NCBI RefSeq assembly: GCF_031885415.1
Contig: NZ_CP116871.1
Coordinates: 1,674,001 to 1,738,000, forward strand
Direction of reading: 5' to 3'
DNA: 64,000 bases
Source of the DNA: Microbacterium forte
GTDB lineage: Bacteria > Actinomycetota > Actinomycetes > Actinomycetales > Microbacteriaceae
Shown: positions 16,092 through 26,773 of the stretch, one piece after another
How positions within the stretch are numbered: position 1 is the stretch's first letter
How the letters are laid out: every line of letters begins with the position of its first letter
Program-made: the position numbers and the translations under genes
The notes under the pieces: model-generated
Told to the model about the DNA's origin: nothing
Seen by the model: the letters and a program-made list of their open reading frames with translations, nothing else
Databases searched by the model: none

Positions 16092-16127
16092 AGACCCCCT
16101 CCTGCGGGCGTCCGCAGGAGGGGGTCT
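16092..16127. terminator. strong bidirectional terminator between convergent genes
   Basis: A perfect 16-bp stem pairs 16092-16107 with 16112-16127 around a four-base loop. It lies between the convergent PhnB-like gene and thrC, so it can end transcripts from both sides. Confidence 0.85.
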
Positions 16128-16174
16128 CCGTGATGTCAGGTCGCCCGGGTCGCCACGGGGCGGCTCGACTCAGC

Positions 16175-17578
16175 TCAGCTCAGGGCCTTCGCTTCGATGA
16201 ACGCACGGAGCTCCTGCTCATCGTCTGCCATCTCGGTCCGGTGCTGCGGAGCATCGAGCATGGCGCGCAGCTCCGAGGAGTACTCGAGCTCGACGCCGAT
16301 CGCCTCGCGGATCGTCTCGGCGAACTTCTGCGGCTTCGCGGTCTCGAGCACGAGCATCGGCACACCCGATTCGAGATTCTCGCGGGCGACCTTGACCCCG
16401 TCTGCGGTGTGAGGGTCGATGATGTCGCCCGTCGCCTCGTAGACCGCCTTGATGGTCGCGAGTCGGTCGGCGTGGGTCGAGGTGCCGCTGACGATGCCGA
16501 ACTCGTCGACGAAACGAGCCAGGTCGGCGGTGAAATCGAAGAAGCCCTGGGTGTCGAGATCCTGCCAGGCCTTGACCACGCGTGCGGCATCGCGCCCGAC
16601 GAGCTCGAAGATGAAGCGCTCGAGATTCGAGGCCTTCGAGATGTCCATCGACGGGCTCGAGGTGGCGAGCGTCTGCGCCGCGCTGCGGGGCCGGTAGACA
16701 CCGGTGCGGAAGAACTCGTCGAGCACGTTGTTCTCATTGGCGGCGAGCACGAGCCGACGGATCGGGAGGCCCATCTGCTTCGCGAAGAACCCCGAGAGGA
16801 TGTTGCCGAAGTTCCCCGACGGCACGGTGAACGAGACCTCGGTCCAGCCGCCGGCATCCGTCGCGCGCAGCCATGCCCAGAAGTAGTAGACGACCTGAGC
16901 GGTGATGCGGGCGAGGTTGATCGAGTTGACGGCACCGAGGTGCTGGGCCCGCTTGAAGTCGAGATCGCCGGCGAGCGACTTGACGAGGTTCTGGCAGTCG
17001 TCGAACACGCCGTCGACCACGATGTTGTGGATGTTCTCGTCGGCGAGCGAGAACATCTGCGCACGCTGGAATGCGCTCATGCGTCCCTTCGGAGACAGCA
17101 TGAAGACCGAGATGCGGTCCTTGCCGCGCAGCGCGTGCTCGGCAGCCGATCCCGTGTCTCCGGAGGTCGCGCCGAGGATGTTCAGGACGGAGCCCTTGCG
17201 CTCGAGCGCGTACTCGACGACCTGGCCGAGGAACTGCATGGCCATGTCCTTGAACGCCAGCGTCGGGCCCTCGGAGAGACCCACCAGCGTGAGGTCGTCA
17301 TCGATGGAGCGCAGCGGCACGACCTCTTCGGGGAACTGGTCGTATGCCGCCGCGGTCATGCGCGCGAGATCGGCACGGGGGATGTCCGTCGCGAACAACG
17401 CGAGCACCTCGGTCGCGAGCTGCGGGTAGGTCAGCGCCCGCCAGCGCTCGAGAGTCTCACCGTCGACCGTCGGCATGGTCTCGGGCACGGCGAGCCCGCC
17501 GTCTGTCGCGAGCCCTTCGAGCAGGGTCTCGCAGTACGGCAGCGGCTGCATGCCGCCTCGGGTGGAGATGTACTGCAC
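16175..17578 (-). CDS. thrC: threonine synthase
   Basis: The 467-residue PLP enzyme converts O-phosphohomoserine to threonine. It is the long ThrC form. It opens with MQYISTRGG, the PLP lysine is Lys110 in EGPTLAFKD, and the phosphate-binding loop follows in ILGATSGDTGSAAEHAL. SFTVPSGNFGNILSGFFAK and AANENNVLDEFF complete the signature. The GTG start is supported by AGGAG eight bases upstream (minus strand) and by homologue length; a GTG further upstream has no ribosome site. hom and thrB are not adjacent. An inverted repeat (17623-17630 with 17644-17651) lies in its upstream region. Confidence 0.95.
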   Translation of the reverse strand: MQYISTRGGMQPLPYCETLLEGLATDGGLAVPETMPTVDGETLERWRALTYPQLATEVLALFATDIPRADLARMTAAAYDQFPEEVVPLRSIDDDLTLVGLSEGPTLAFKDMAMQFLGQVVEYALERKGSVLNILGATSGDTGSAAEHALRGKDRISVFMLSPKGRMSAFQRAQMFSLADENIHNIVVDGVFDDCQNLVKSLAGDLDFKRAQHLGAVNSINLARITAQVVYYFWAWLRATDAGGWTEVSFTVPSGNFGNILSGFFAKQMGLPIRRLVLAANENNVLDEFFRTGVYRPRSAAQTLATSSPSMDISKASNLERFIFELVGRDAARVVKAWQDLDTQGFFDFTADLARFVDEFGIVSGTSTHADRLATIKAVYEATGDIIDPHTADGVKVARENLESGVPMLVLETAKPQKFAETIREAIGVELEYSSELRAMLDAPQHRTEMADDEQELRAFIEAKALS

Positions 17579-17754
17579 GGGAGCTCCTCGGTTCGGATCG
17601 GCACGGGGCTTCCATTCTCGCAGGTGGCCGCGGGGTGGTTGCACGGCCACCACGCGTACTCACGACATAGCGCGTTCGTCGCGCGGAGGCAATGGTATTT
17701 CCCTGTGAGCTCGGATCTCTTAGCGTGGACCCCATCAACAGAACAGGAGCCCTC

Positions 17755-18035
17755 ATGACTGCGAAGACCCATACCGCGCATGACCACAAGCCCGCCGACG
17801 GCCAGGCTCCCACGACAGCCTCCACGCCGGCCGAGCCCCTCTACGAACGTGTCGACCTCGATCGGTACGTCGTGCTCCACGAAGGTCCCGTCGGATACGT
17901 CGAGCACGTGCACCCGGTCTTCGTCTGCTACGTTGGCCACCCCTATCATCACGCCGACGAGATCGCTCAGGTGTATGACTTCCACGACGCTGTGCGGACT
18001 GTTCTGCACCGCGCCGTCTCGATGCGGCGCGCTCA

Positions 18036-18039
<4 letters not shown>
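17755..18039 (+). CDS. 94-aa protein of unknown function coupled to glgX
   Basis: I do not recognise this protein. The first 35 residues are polar and probably disordered (THTAHDHKPADGQAPTTAST). The rest forms a compact alpha/beta-like segment, YVVLHEGPVGYVEHVHPVF, CYVGHPYHHADEIAQVYDF and DAVRTVLHRAVSMRR. It contains many His residues but no known metal motif. A CAGGAG ribosome site precedes the ATG. Its stop codon overlaps the GTG of glgX (GTGA), so the two are translationally coupled, and it is the first gene of the glycogen-to-trehalose operon. A regulatory or structural role for GlgX is a guess from position only. Confidence 0.7.
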
Positions 18040-20242
<2,203 letters not shown>

Positions 20243-20246
<4 letters not shown>

Positions 20247-22591
20247 CGTATCGCCCGCTCTCGACCTACCGTCTGCAGATCCGCTCAGGCTTCACCCTCG
20301 ACGATGCGGCGTCGGTCACGACGTATCTGGCCGATCTCGGGGCGTCGTGGGCCTACCTGTCACCGCTCCTGGCCGCCGTGCCCGGGTCGGACCACGGCTA
20401 CGACGTCGTCGATCACTCCCGAGTGGATGACGACCGCGGCGGCCCCGCCGGCCTGAAGCGGTTCGCCGCCGCCGCGCGAGCAGCCGGACTCGGCATCCTC
20501 GTCGACATCGTGCCGAACCACGTCGGCGTGGCGATCCCCCGCGCCAACGTCTGGTGGTGGGATCTGCTGAGACTCGGACGCACGTCACGTCACGCGGTGG
20601 CGTTCGACATCGACCGGCGGCTGTCGGAGGGGCGGGTGCGTCTGCCGATCCTGGGTTCGTCGCTCTCAGAGGTCCTCGAGTCCGGTGACATCGTGGTCGA
20701 CACCACTCCCGCCGACGACGCCCCCGACGGAACGCTGTCGTACTTCGACCACGTGCTGCCGTTGGCGCCGGGCTCCGGTGAGTTCGCGGAAGACCTGCCG
20801 AGGCTCCTGGAGGCCCAGCACTACGAGCTGCGGTTCTGGGAAGACCAGAACACCGACCTCGACTACCGCCGCTTCTTCGCCGTGTCGGAGCTCGCCGGCA
20901 TCCGCGTCGAGATCCCCGATGTCTTCGACGAGTCGCATGTCGAGATCGCACGGTGGATCACCGACGGTCTGGCCGACGGCCTGCGGGTCGACCACCCCGA
21001 CGGACTGACAGACCCCGGCGGCTACCTCGAGCGACTCGCGGACATCACCGGCGGCGCATACACGGTCGTCGAGAAGATCCTCGAGCCCGGCGAGCAGCTG
21101 CCCTCGTGGTGGCGCACCGACGGCACGACCGGATACGACGCGATGGGCGAGATCGACCGCGTCCTGATCGACGGCGACGGAGTCGCAGCGCTCGACCGAC
21201 TCGACGCGCGGCTGCGCACGGAGACCGGTCTGCCCGCAGCGGAGCCCTGGCACGACCTGATCCACACGACCAAGCGGATGATCGCCGACGAGCTGCTGCA
21301 GTCCGAGGTGCGCCGCCTGGTGCGGGCGCTGCCGTTCGGTGTGGTCGGCGCCGAGGATGCGCTGGCCGAGATCGTCGCCGGCTTCCCCGTCTACAGGGCG
21401 TATCTGCCGGCGGGGCGCGAGCACCTGCAGCACGCGATCGACGACGCCTCCGGACGACGACCCGACCTCGCGGCATCGATCGCCGAGCTGACGCCCCTGC
21501 TGCTCGACACGACTCTCGAGGTGTCGGAGCGCTTTCCGCAGGTGACGGGCGCCGTCATGGCGAAGGGCGTCGAGGACACCGCGTTCTACCGCCACACCCG
21601 CCTCGGGACCCTGACGGAGGTCGGCGGCGATCCGTCGATCACCTCCGTCTCGGTTGACGGGTTCCATGACGCGCAGCGAGCGCGACTGGCGTCGTGGCCG
21701 CACTCTCTCACCGCACTGTCGACCCACGACACGAAGCGATCCGAAGACGTCCGCGCACGCCTCTCGGTGCTCGCAGAGGTTCCGGATCGATGGGCTGAGG
21801 TCCTGACCGATCTTCGGGCCGTCGCGTCGACCGGACACGGCCCCCTCGATTCTCTGCTCTGGCAGGCGGCGGTGGGAGCCTGGCCGATCTCATCGGAGCG
21901 ACTGCTCGCGTACGGCCTGAAGGCGGCGCGCGAAGCCGCGGAGTCGACCGGATGGCAGCATCCCGACCTCGAGTTCGAGAAGGGCATCGAATCGATCGCG
22001 AACGCGGCGAACGGAGACGCCCGCGCGATCCTCGAGGGGTTCGTGGCCGAGATCGTCGATCACGGCCGGGTGAACTCGCTGTCCGCCAAGCTTCTGCAGC
22101 TCGCAGCCCCCGGTGTGCCGGACGTCTATCAGGGCACCGAACTGTGGGATCACTCCCTCGTCGACCCCGACAACCGGCGGCCTGTGGACTTCGCCGAACG
22201 ATCGGCGATGCTCCGGCGACTTGATGAGGACGTCGCCCGCGGCGTCCTCCCCCCTGTCGACGACTCGGGTCTCGCGAAGATGCTCGTCACCTCTCGCGCG
22301 CTGCGTCTGCGCAGAGACAACCGCGAGCTGTTCTACCGGTATCGCCCCGGTGGCGTCGCCGGGGAGGCATCGGATCATGCGGTCGCCATGGACCGGGGCG
22401 GCGTGCTCGCCGTCGCGACGCGTCTGCCCGCAGGACTCGCCCGTCGAGGCGGCTGGGGCGACACCGTGCTGCTGCGCCGGGAGCTGCCCGCGACCGACTC
22501 GATCACGGGGCGTCGGTTCGACCGTGGGCCGATCCGTCTCGCCGACCTTCTCGACACCTATCCGGTGGCGCTCCTGGTGGATGAGCGATGA
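20243..22591 (+). CDS. treY: malto-oligosyltrehalose synthase TreY
   Basis: The 782-residue GH13 enzyme isomerises the reducing end of maltodextrins to an alpha,alpha-1,1 trehalosyl unit. It begins STYRLQIRSGFTLDDAA, a hallmark of TreY, and has ILVDIVPNHVGV. The nucleophile is in DGLRVDHPDGLTDP, the acid in VVEKILEPGE and the third acid in LSTHDTKRSEDVRARL. The long insertion domain is present, as expected for this family. ATGA overlaps at both ends show tight coupling with glgX and treZ. Confidence 0.95.
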
Positions 22592-24345
22592 TCTCGGTCT
22601 GGGCTCCGCGCGTCGACAGGGTGCAGCTGCGGCGTCTCACCCCCGCCTGCACGACGATCTCGGAGCACGATCTCGACCCGGCGGATGACGGGTCCGGGTG
22701 GTGGCGCACGGATGTGGCGATGGCCGAGGGCGAGCGCTACGGCTTTCTGCTCGGCGACAGCACCGAGCTGCGCCCCGACCCTCGGTCGCGCCGACAGCCT
22801 CGGGGCGTGCACGGGCCCTCGGCCCTGTTCGACCCCGCCCGCTTCGAGTGGACCGACACCGGCTGGAGCGGACGGCCGCTCGACGGCGGTGTGATCTACG
22901 AGCTGCACGTCGGCACGTTCACGCCCGAGGGGACACTCGACTCGCTCGCCGGGCATCTCGATCACCTCGTCGAGCTCGGCATCACCCATGTCGAGCTTCT
23001 TCCGGTCAACGCGTTCAGCGGTGAGTGGAACTGGGGATACGACGGCGTGCTCTGGTACGCCGTGCACGAGGGGTACGGGGGCCCGGCCGCGTATCAGCGG
23101 TTCGTCGATTCCGCTCATGCACGCGGCATCGCGGTGATCCAGGACGTGGTCTACAACCACCTCGGCCCGAGCGGCAACTATCTGCCCGAGTTCGGCCCCT
23201 ACCTGCGCGAAGGCGAGCACACCGCGTGGGGCGACTCGGTGAACCTCGATGAACCGGCCGTGCGCGAGTACATCATCGAGAACGCCCTGATGTGGCTGCG
23301 TGACTTCCACGTCGACGGTCTGCGTCTCGACGCCGTGCACGCCCTGCACGACGACAGCACACCGCATCTCCTGCATGAGCTGTCCGAGCGCGTGGATGCA
23401 CTGTCGCGCGAGGTCGATCGCCCCCTGAGCCTGATCGCCGAGTCCGATCTCAACGACCCCGTCATGGTCCTCCCCCGCGAGGCCGGCGGATACGGTCTCA
23501 CCGCTCAGTGGTCGGATGACTGGCATCACGCAGTGCACGTCGCGCTCACCGGCGAGACCGACGGGTACTACGCCGATTTCGCGGCACCGGATGCTGTCGC
23601 GAAGGTCACGCAGGACGGGTTCTTCCACGACGGCACGTATTCGTCGTTCCGCGGACGAGCGCACGGCACCCCGCTGCCGCCGAGCGTTCCCGCCTGGCGT
23701 CTGGTCACGTTCGCGCAGGATCATGACCAGATCGGCAACCGCGCGGCCGGAGACCGGCTGACGGCATCGCTGTCATCCGACCGGCTCGCCGTCGCCGCGG
23801 TGCTGACGTTGACAGCGCCGGGAACCCCGATGCTGTTCATGGGCGAGGAATGGGGAGCATCGACTCCCTGGCAGTTCTTCACGTCTCACAAGGAACCCGA
23901 GCTCGCCCGGGCCACGGCGGAGGGGCGGATCGCCGAGTTCGCGCAGATGGGATGGGACCCGGCCGCTGTGCCCGACCCCCAGGACCCTGCGACCTTCGAG
24001 CGGTCGCGGCTGGACTGGAGTGAGCTCGAATCGCCGCACCATGCTCGGATGCTCGATCTGTATCGACGTCTGATCGCGCTGCGACATGAGGTGCCTGAAC
24101 TGACCGACCCCGAGATGTCGCACAACGTCGTCTCGGTCTCTCATCTCGAGGGCGCACCAGAGCACCGGGCCTACCGCATCGAGCGGGGTGAGCTCGCGGT
24201 GCTCGTGAACCTCACCACGGAGGAGGTGGAGTTCGGCCTCGGCCCCGACTCGCGGATCCTGCTGGAGACGGCACCTGGCCGGATGGCGGCACGGACCATC
24301 GCGCTGCCGCCCGAGTCAGCGGCGATCGTCGCGCCGCCGCGCTGA
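22588..24345 (+). CDS. treZ: malto-oligosyltrehalose trehalohydrolase TreZ
   Basis: The 585-residue GH13 enzyme cleaves trehalose from the product of TreY. The N-terminal domain (about 1-90) precedes a barrel with ELHVGTFTPEGTLDSL, VIQDVVYNHLGPSG, the nucleophile in VDGLRLDAVHALHD, the acid in LIAESDLND and the third Asp in AQDHDQIGNRA. The C-terminal domain ends at about residue 585 with ALPPESAAIVAPP. Its start overlaps the treY stop by four bases. It is the last gene of the operon and meets the reverse-strand GNAT gene six nt beyond its stop. Confidence 0.95.
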   Translation: MISVWAPRVDRVQLRRLTPACTTISEHDLDPADDGSGWWRTDVAMAEGERYGFLLGDSTELRPDPRSRRQPRGVHGPSALFDPARFEWTDTGWSGRPLDGGVIYELHVGTFTPEGTLDSLAGHLDHLVELGITHVELLPVNAFSGEWNWGYDGVLWYAVHEGYGGPAAYQRFVDSAHARGIAVIQDVVYNHLGPSGNYLPEFGPYLREGEHTAWGDSVNLDEPAVREYIIENALMWLRDFHVDGLRLDAVHALHDDSTPHLLHELSERVDALSREVDRPLSLIAESDLNDPVMVLPREAGGYGLTAQWSDDWHHAVHVALTGETDGYYADFAAPDAVAKVTQDGFFHDGTYSSFRGRAHGTPLPPSVPAWRLVTFAQDHDQIGNRAAGDRLTASLSSDRLAVAAVLTLTAPGTPMLFMGEEWGASTPWQFFTSHKEPELARATAEGRIAEFAQMGWDPAAVPDPQDPATFERSRLDWSELESPHHARMLDLYRRLIALRHEVPELTDPEMSHNVVSVSHLEGAPEHRAYRIERGELAVLVNLTTEEVEFGLGPDSRILLETAPGRMAARTIALPPESAAIVAPPR

Positions 24346-24351
24346 ACCGTC

Positions 24352-24828
24352 TCAGGCGCCGAGCACCTTCTCGAAGCACAGTGAGAGATCGCTGCCGACG
24401 TAGTGCCCGAACAGCGGAATCGGCACATACCCTTCGCGCTGGTAGAAGCGCACGGCATCCGGCTGAGCGGTGCCGGTCTCGAGCACCAGGGACCGGATGC
24501 CGAGCTGTCGCGCCTCGGTCTCGAGGGCGCGGAGCAGGGCGACGGCCGCCCCTGTTCCGCGCGCGGACGGCGCCGCATACATCCGTTTGATCTCTGCGAC
24601 ATCCGATCCGAGGACCTCCGGATGCAGGGGTCTGAGACCGCCGCACACGACGGCGTGACCGCCACCGTCCCTCGCCACGAGGAAGATCGGCACATCGTCG
24701 GCCGAGGGGATGACGCCCGGCTCGTGGTCATCGCTGCCGTACCGCGCGTCCAGCTCTCTGCGTTGAGCGGCTCTGAGCCGCTCTGCGTCCGGATGCGACC
24801 ACGCCACTCGCTCGACCGTCACGTCCAT
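24352..24828 (-). CDS. GNAT family N-acetyltransferase
   Basis: The 158-residue protein is a standard GNAT domain. The acetyl-CoA pocket is MYAAPSARGTGAAVALLRALE (in parts), near residues 95-115. It is followed by a second strand and helix, RSLVLETGTAQPDAVRFYQ, and the family ending EGYVPIPLFGHYV. The N-terminal half has WSHPDAERLRAAQRRELDARYG, similar to acetyltransferases that share an AhpA-like amino-acid substrate, but the substrate is not known. It converges on treZ. Confidence 0.82.
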   Translation of the reverse strand: MDVTVERVAWSHPDAERLRAAQRRELDARYGSDDHEPGVIPSADDVPIFLVARDGGGHAVVCGGLRPLHPEVLGSDVAEIKRMYAAPSARGTGAAVALLRALETEARQLGIRSLVLETGTAQPDAVRFYQREGYVPIPLFGHYVGSDLSLCFEKVLGA

Positions 24829-24901
24829 GTCGTCCCTTCGATTCGGTGCCAGCGCCGTTCACGATATCGAGGGGAGATTTCGCAGATGTTGCCGATCCGC
24901 A

Positions 24902-24941
24902 CTGATTCAGGGTTCTCTGAATTCAGTTTTCTGTGTACTGT
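24902..24941 (+). promoter_or_regulatory. promoter/operator of the CmtR-like metal sensor
   Basis: The perfect palindrome CTGAATTCAG (24917-24926) is preceded by the related CTGATTCAG (24902-24910). TACTGT (24936-24941) fits a -10 box six nt before the GTG at 24948, which implies a leaderless mRNA. An ArsR-type dimer could bind the palindrome across the -35/spacer region. Confidence 0.55.
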
Positions 24942-24947
24942 TGCTGC

Positions 24948-25280
24948 GTGACCCTCACCGCCTCGCTCACCCATACCGCCGCGGTCGCCCGCCTCGGGCA
25001 TGCACTGTCGGACGCGACTCGGGCAGGCATCCTGCTCGCCCTCCGAGACGCCCCCGCCTATCCCTCCGACCTCGCGGACGAGCTCGGGGTCAGCCGTCAG
25101 CTCCTGTCGAATCACCTCGCCTGTCTGCGGGGATGCGGTCTCGTCGAGAGCGCCCCCGACGGACGCCGCAGCCGCTATGCGCTCGCAGACCCGCACCTCG
25201 CCACAGCCCTCGACGAGCTGATGCGCGTCATGCTGATCGTCGACCCCGGCTGCTGCGACGGAGACGGGTGCAGCTGCTGA
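24948..25280 (+). CDS. ArsR/SmtB-family metal-sensing repressor (CmtR-like)
   Basis: The 110-residue protein is a winged-helix ArsR repressor. The DNA-binding helices include YPSDLADELGVSRQLLSNHLACL (spread over about 37-60), followed by the wing ESAPDGRRSRYALAD. Cys residues occur in HLACLRGCG and in the C-terminal VDPGCCDGDGCSC. This is the thiol arrangement expected of a CmtR-type cadmium/lead sensor. The GTG start is supported by a leaderless promoter. Its stop overlaps the start of the adjacent cation exporter (TGATG), so metal binding should derepress both. Confidence 0.85.
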   Translation: MTLTASLTHTAAVARLGHALSDATRAGILLALRDAPAYPSDLADELGVSRQLLSNHLACLRGCGLVESAPDGRRSRYALADPHLATALDELMRVMLIVDPGCCDGDGCSC

Positions 25281-25963
25281 TGTCGGTGACCGCCCTCACC
25301 CCCGAGCGGCGCGCGACGCTGCATCGCCGCATCCGGCTCATCGTGGCCTTCACGATCGTCTACAACGTGATCGAGGCCGTCGTCGCGATCGCCGCGGGGT
25401 CGGCCGCCTCGTCTGCCGCGCTGATCGGGTTCGGACTCGACTCGAGCATCGAGGTGCTGTCGGCCGCCGCCGTCGCCTGGCAGTTCACCCGCCGCGATCC
25501 CGAGCGCTGGGAGAAGCCCACCTTGCGGGTGATCGCCGTGGCTTTCTTCGCGCTCGCAGTCTATGTCGCTGCGTCGTCTGCGCTGTCTCTGCTCGGCGGA
25601 GACCGGCCTGAGCACAGCGCTGTCGGTCTCGTGCTGACCGCGCTCAGTGTGGTGATCATGCCGCTCGTGTCGTTCGCCGAGCGACGGGCGGGTGTCGAGA
25701 TCGGATCCGCCACGGCGGTCGCCGACTCGAAGCAGACGCTGATCTGCACCTACCTGTCGGCCGCGGTGCTCATCGGACTGGCCCTCAACAGCCTGTTCGG
25801 CTGGTGGTGGGCGGATGCCGTCGCCGGACTCGTCATCGCGATCTTCGCCGTTCGAGAGGGCCTCGAGGCATGGAAGGGCGACGCCTGCGCGACCTCGGTC
25901 GGCATGATCCTGGAAGACGAGCACGCTCGTCACACGCACGACGACGCACGTCATGAGCACTGA
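25280..25963 (+). CDS. cation efflux protein (CDF-like, heavy-metal exporter)
   Basis: The 227-residue protein has six predicted helices, including RLIVAFTIVYNVIEAVVAIAA near the N-terminus. The transport-site region FGLDSSIEVLSAAAVAWQF replaces the usual HxxxD of CDF proteins, and ADSKQTLICTYLSAAVL forms the second half-site. The C-terminus has a His-rich tail, HARHTHDDARHEH, probably a metal-collecting region. It lacks the CDF cytoplasmic domain, as small exporters paired with CmtR regulators often do. It likely removes Cd, Zn or Pb from the cell in exchange for protons. Confidence 0.85.
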   Translation: MSVTALTPERRATLHRRIRLIVAFTIVYNVIEAVVAIAAGSAASSAALIGFGLDSSIEVLSAAAVAWQFTRRDPERWEKPTLRVIAVAFFALAVYVAASSALSLLGGDRPEHSAVGLVLTALSVVIMPLVSFAERRAGVEIGSATAVADSKQTLICTYLSAAVLIGLALNSLFGWWWADAVAGLVIAIFAVREGLEAWKGDACATSVGMILEDEHARHTHDDARHEH

Positions 25964-26010
25964 CTCCGGAAGAAGTTCAGCGAGATCCTGACCTCAGCGT
26001 CACTTTCGGT

Positions 26011-26045
26011 CGACTTCGGGGTCTTGCACATGAGACCCGAAGTCG
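26011..26045. repeat. intergenic inverted repeat, possible dispersed element
   Basis: CGACTTCGGG (26011-26020) pairs with CCCGAAGTCG (26036-26045), extended inward by TCT/AGA with one bulged G. It lies between the cation exporter and a separate terminator. It has no U-tract and is not needed for termination. Its sequence looks like a repetitive extragenic palindrome, but other copies cannot be sought here. Confidence 0.45.
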
Positions 26046-26105
26046 GCCTGGGGGAACATGAGCCCGCTTCCGGTCTGAGCCGCACTCTCCCCTGTTGAGC
26101 GGCTC

Positions 26106-26137
26106 GCGGGTGGGGCACCTCCCACAGCCCCACCCGC
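26106..26137. terminator. bidirectional terminator between convergent genes
   Basis: GCGGGTGGGGC (26106-26116) pairs with GCCCCACCCGC (26127-26137) around ten bases. It lies between the cation exporter and the convergent response regulator. There is no strong U-tract on either side. Confidence 0.6.
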
Positions 26138-26170
26138 CCTCCTGCTCGTCACGGGGTCGGCGCGCTGGCG

Positions 26171-26773
26171 TCAGATCCAGCCGCGCTCCTCGGCCATCAG
26201 CACCGCCTGCTGCCGTGTGCCCACCGACAGTTTCGCGAGCACCGCGGAGATGTGGTTGCGCACCGTGCCCGGGGCGAGGGACAACGCCCTCGCGATCTGG
26301 GTCGTGGTCTCACCACGACGCCCCGCACGCAGCACGTCCAGCTCACGATCGGTGAGGGGCGAACGCTCATCGCTCAGCGCGTCGGCCGCGATCTCGGGAT
26401 CGACATAGCGAGCTCCCGCCGCGACCCTGCGGATCACATCGGCGACCTGATCGGCGCCTCGGGACTTCGGGAGGAAACCTGCGACGCCCGATGCGAGCGC
26501 GCGCCGCAGCACCCCTGGGCGGGCGTGACGGGTGACCACGACGCAGCGCGTGACGATCGCCCGGTTCAGCCGCTCGGCGACCTCGACGCCGTCGAGCCCC
26601 GGCATCTCGAGGTCCAGCAGGCAGACATCGGGGGTCAACCTGAGCGCGGCAGCGAGCGCCTGCTCTCCGTCGGCGCACTCGGCCACCACCTCGATGTCTC
26701 CCTCGAGGCGCAGCAGCGCGGCGAGAGCCGAACGGATCATGCCCTCGTCGTCCGCGAGGAGCACCCGGATCAT
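26171..26773 (-). CDS. NarL/LuxR-type response regulator (DesR/LiaR-like)
   Basis: The 200-residue protein has an N-terminal receiver with Asp8/Asp9 and the phospho-acceptor Asp54 in VCLLDLEMPG. The C-terminal LuxR helix-turn-helix (about 134-196) contains SPLTDRELDVLRAGRRG and ALSLAPGTVRNHISAVLAKL. It is phosphorylated by the histidine kinase upstream, whose stop codon it overlaps (ATGA). Relatives control membrane-lipid or cell-envelope stress genes. A palindrome in front of the kinase gene is a likely autoregulatory site. The ending GTRQQAVLMAEERGWI matches DesR-type regulators. Confidence 0.9.
   Translation of the reverse strand: MIRVLLADDEGMIRSALAALLRLEGDIEVVAECADGEQALAAALRLTPDVCLLDLEMPGLDGVEVAERLNRAIVTRCVVVTRHARPGVLRRALASGVAGFLPKSRGADQVADVIRRVAAGARYVDPEIAADALSDERSPLTDRELDVLRAGRRGETTTQIARALSLAPGTVRNHISAVLAKLSVGTRQQAVLMAEERGWI

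Noticed and set aside
17623..17651. Inverted repeat GGTGGCCG/CGGCCACC upstream of thrC
   Set aside because: It could be a leader hairpin, but it lacks a U-tract, Thr codon run or alternative fold that would support attenuation, so I do not list it as a regulatory site.
15941..17758. A 605-codon open frame on the plus strand opposite thrC
   Set aside because: It is the mirror frame of threonine synthase, whose PLP site and substrate motifs are intact on the other strand; long antisense frames are common at this GC content.
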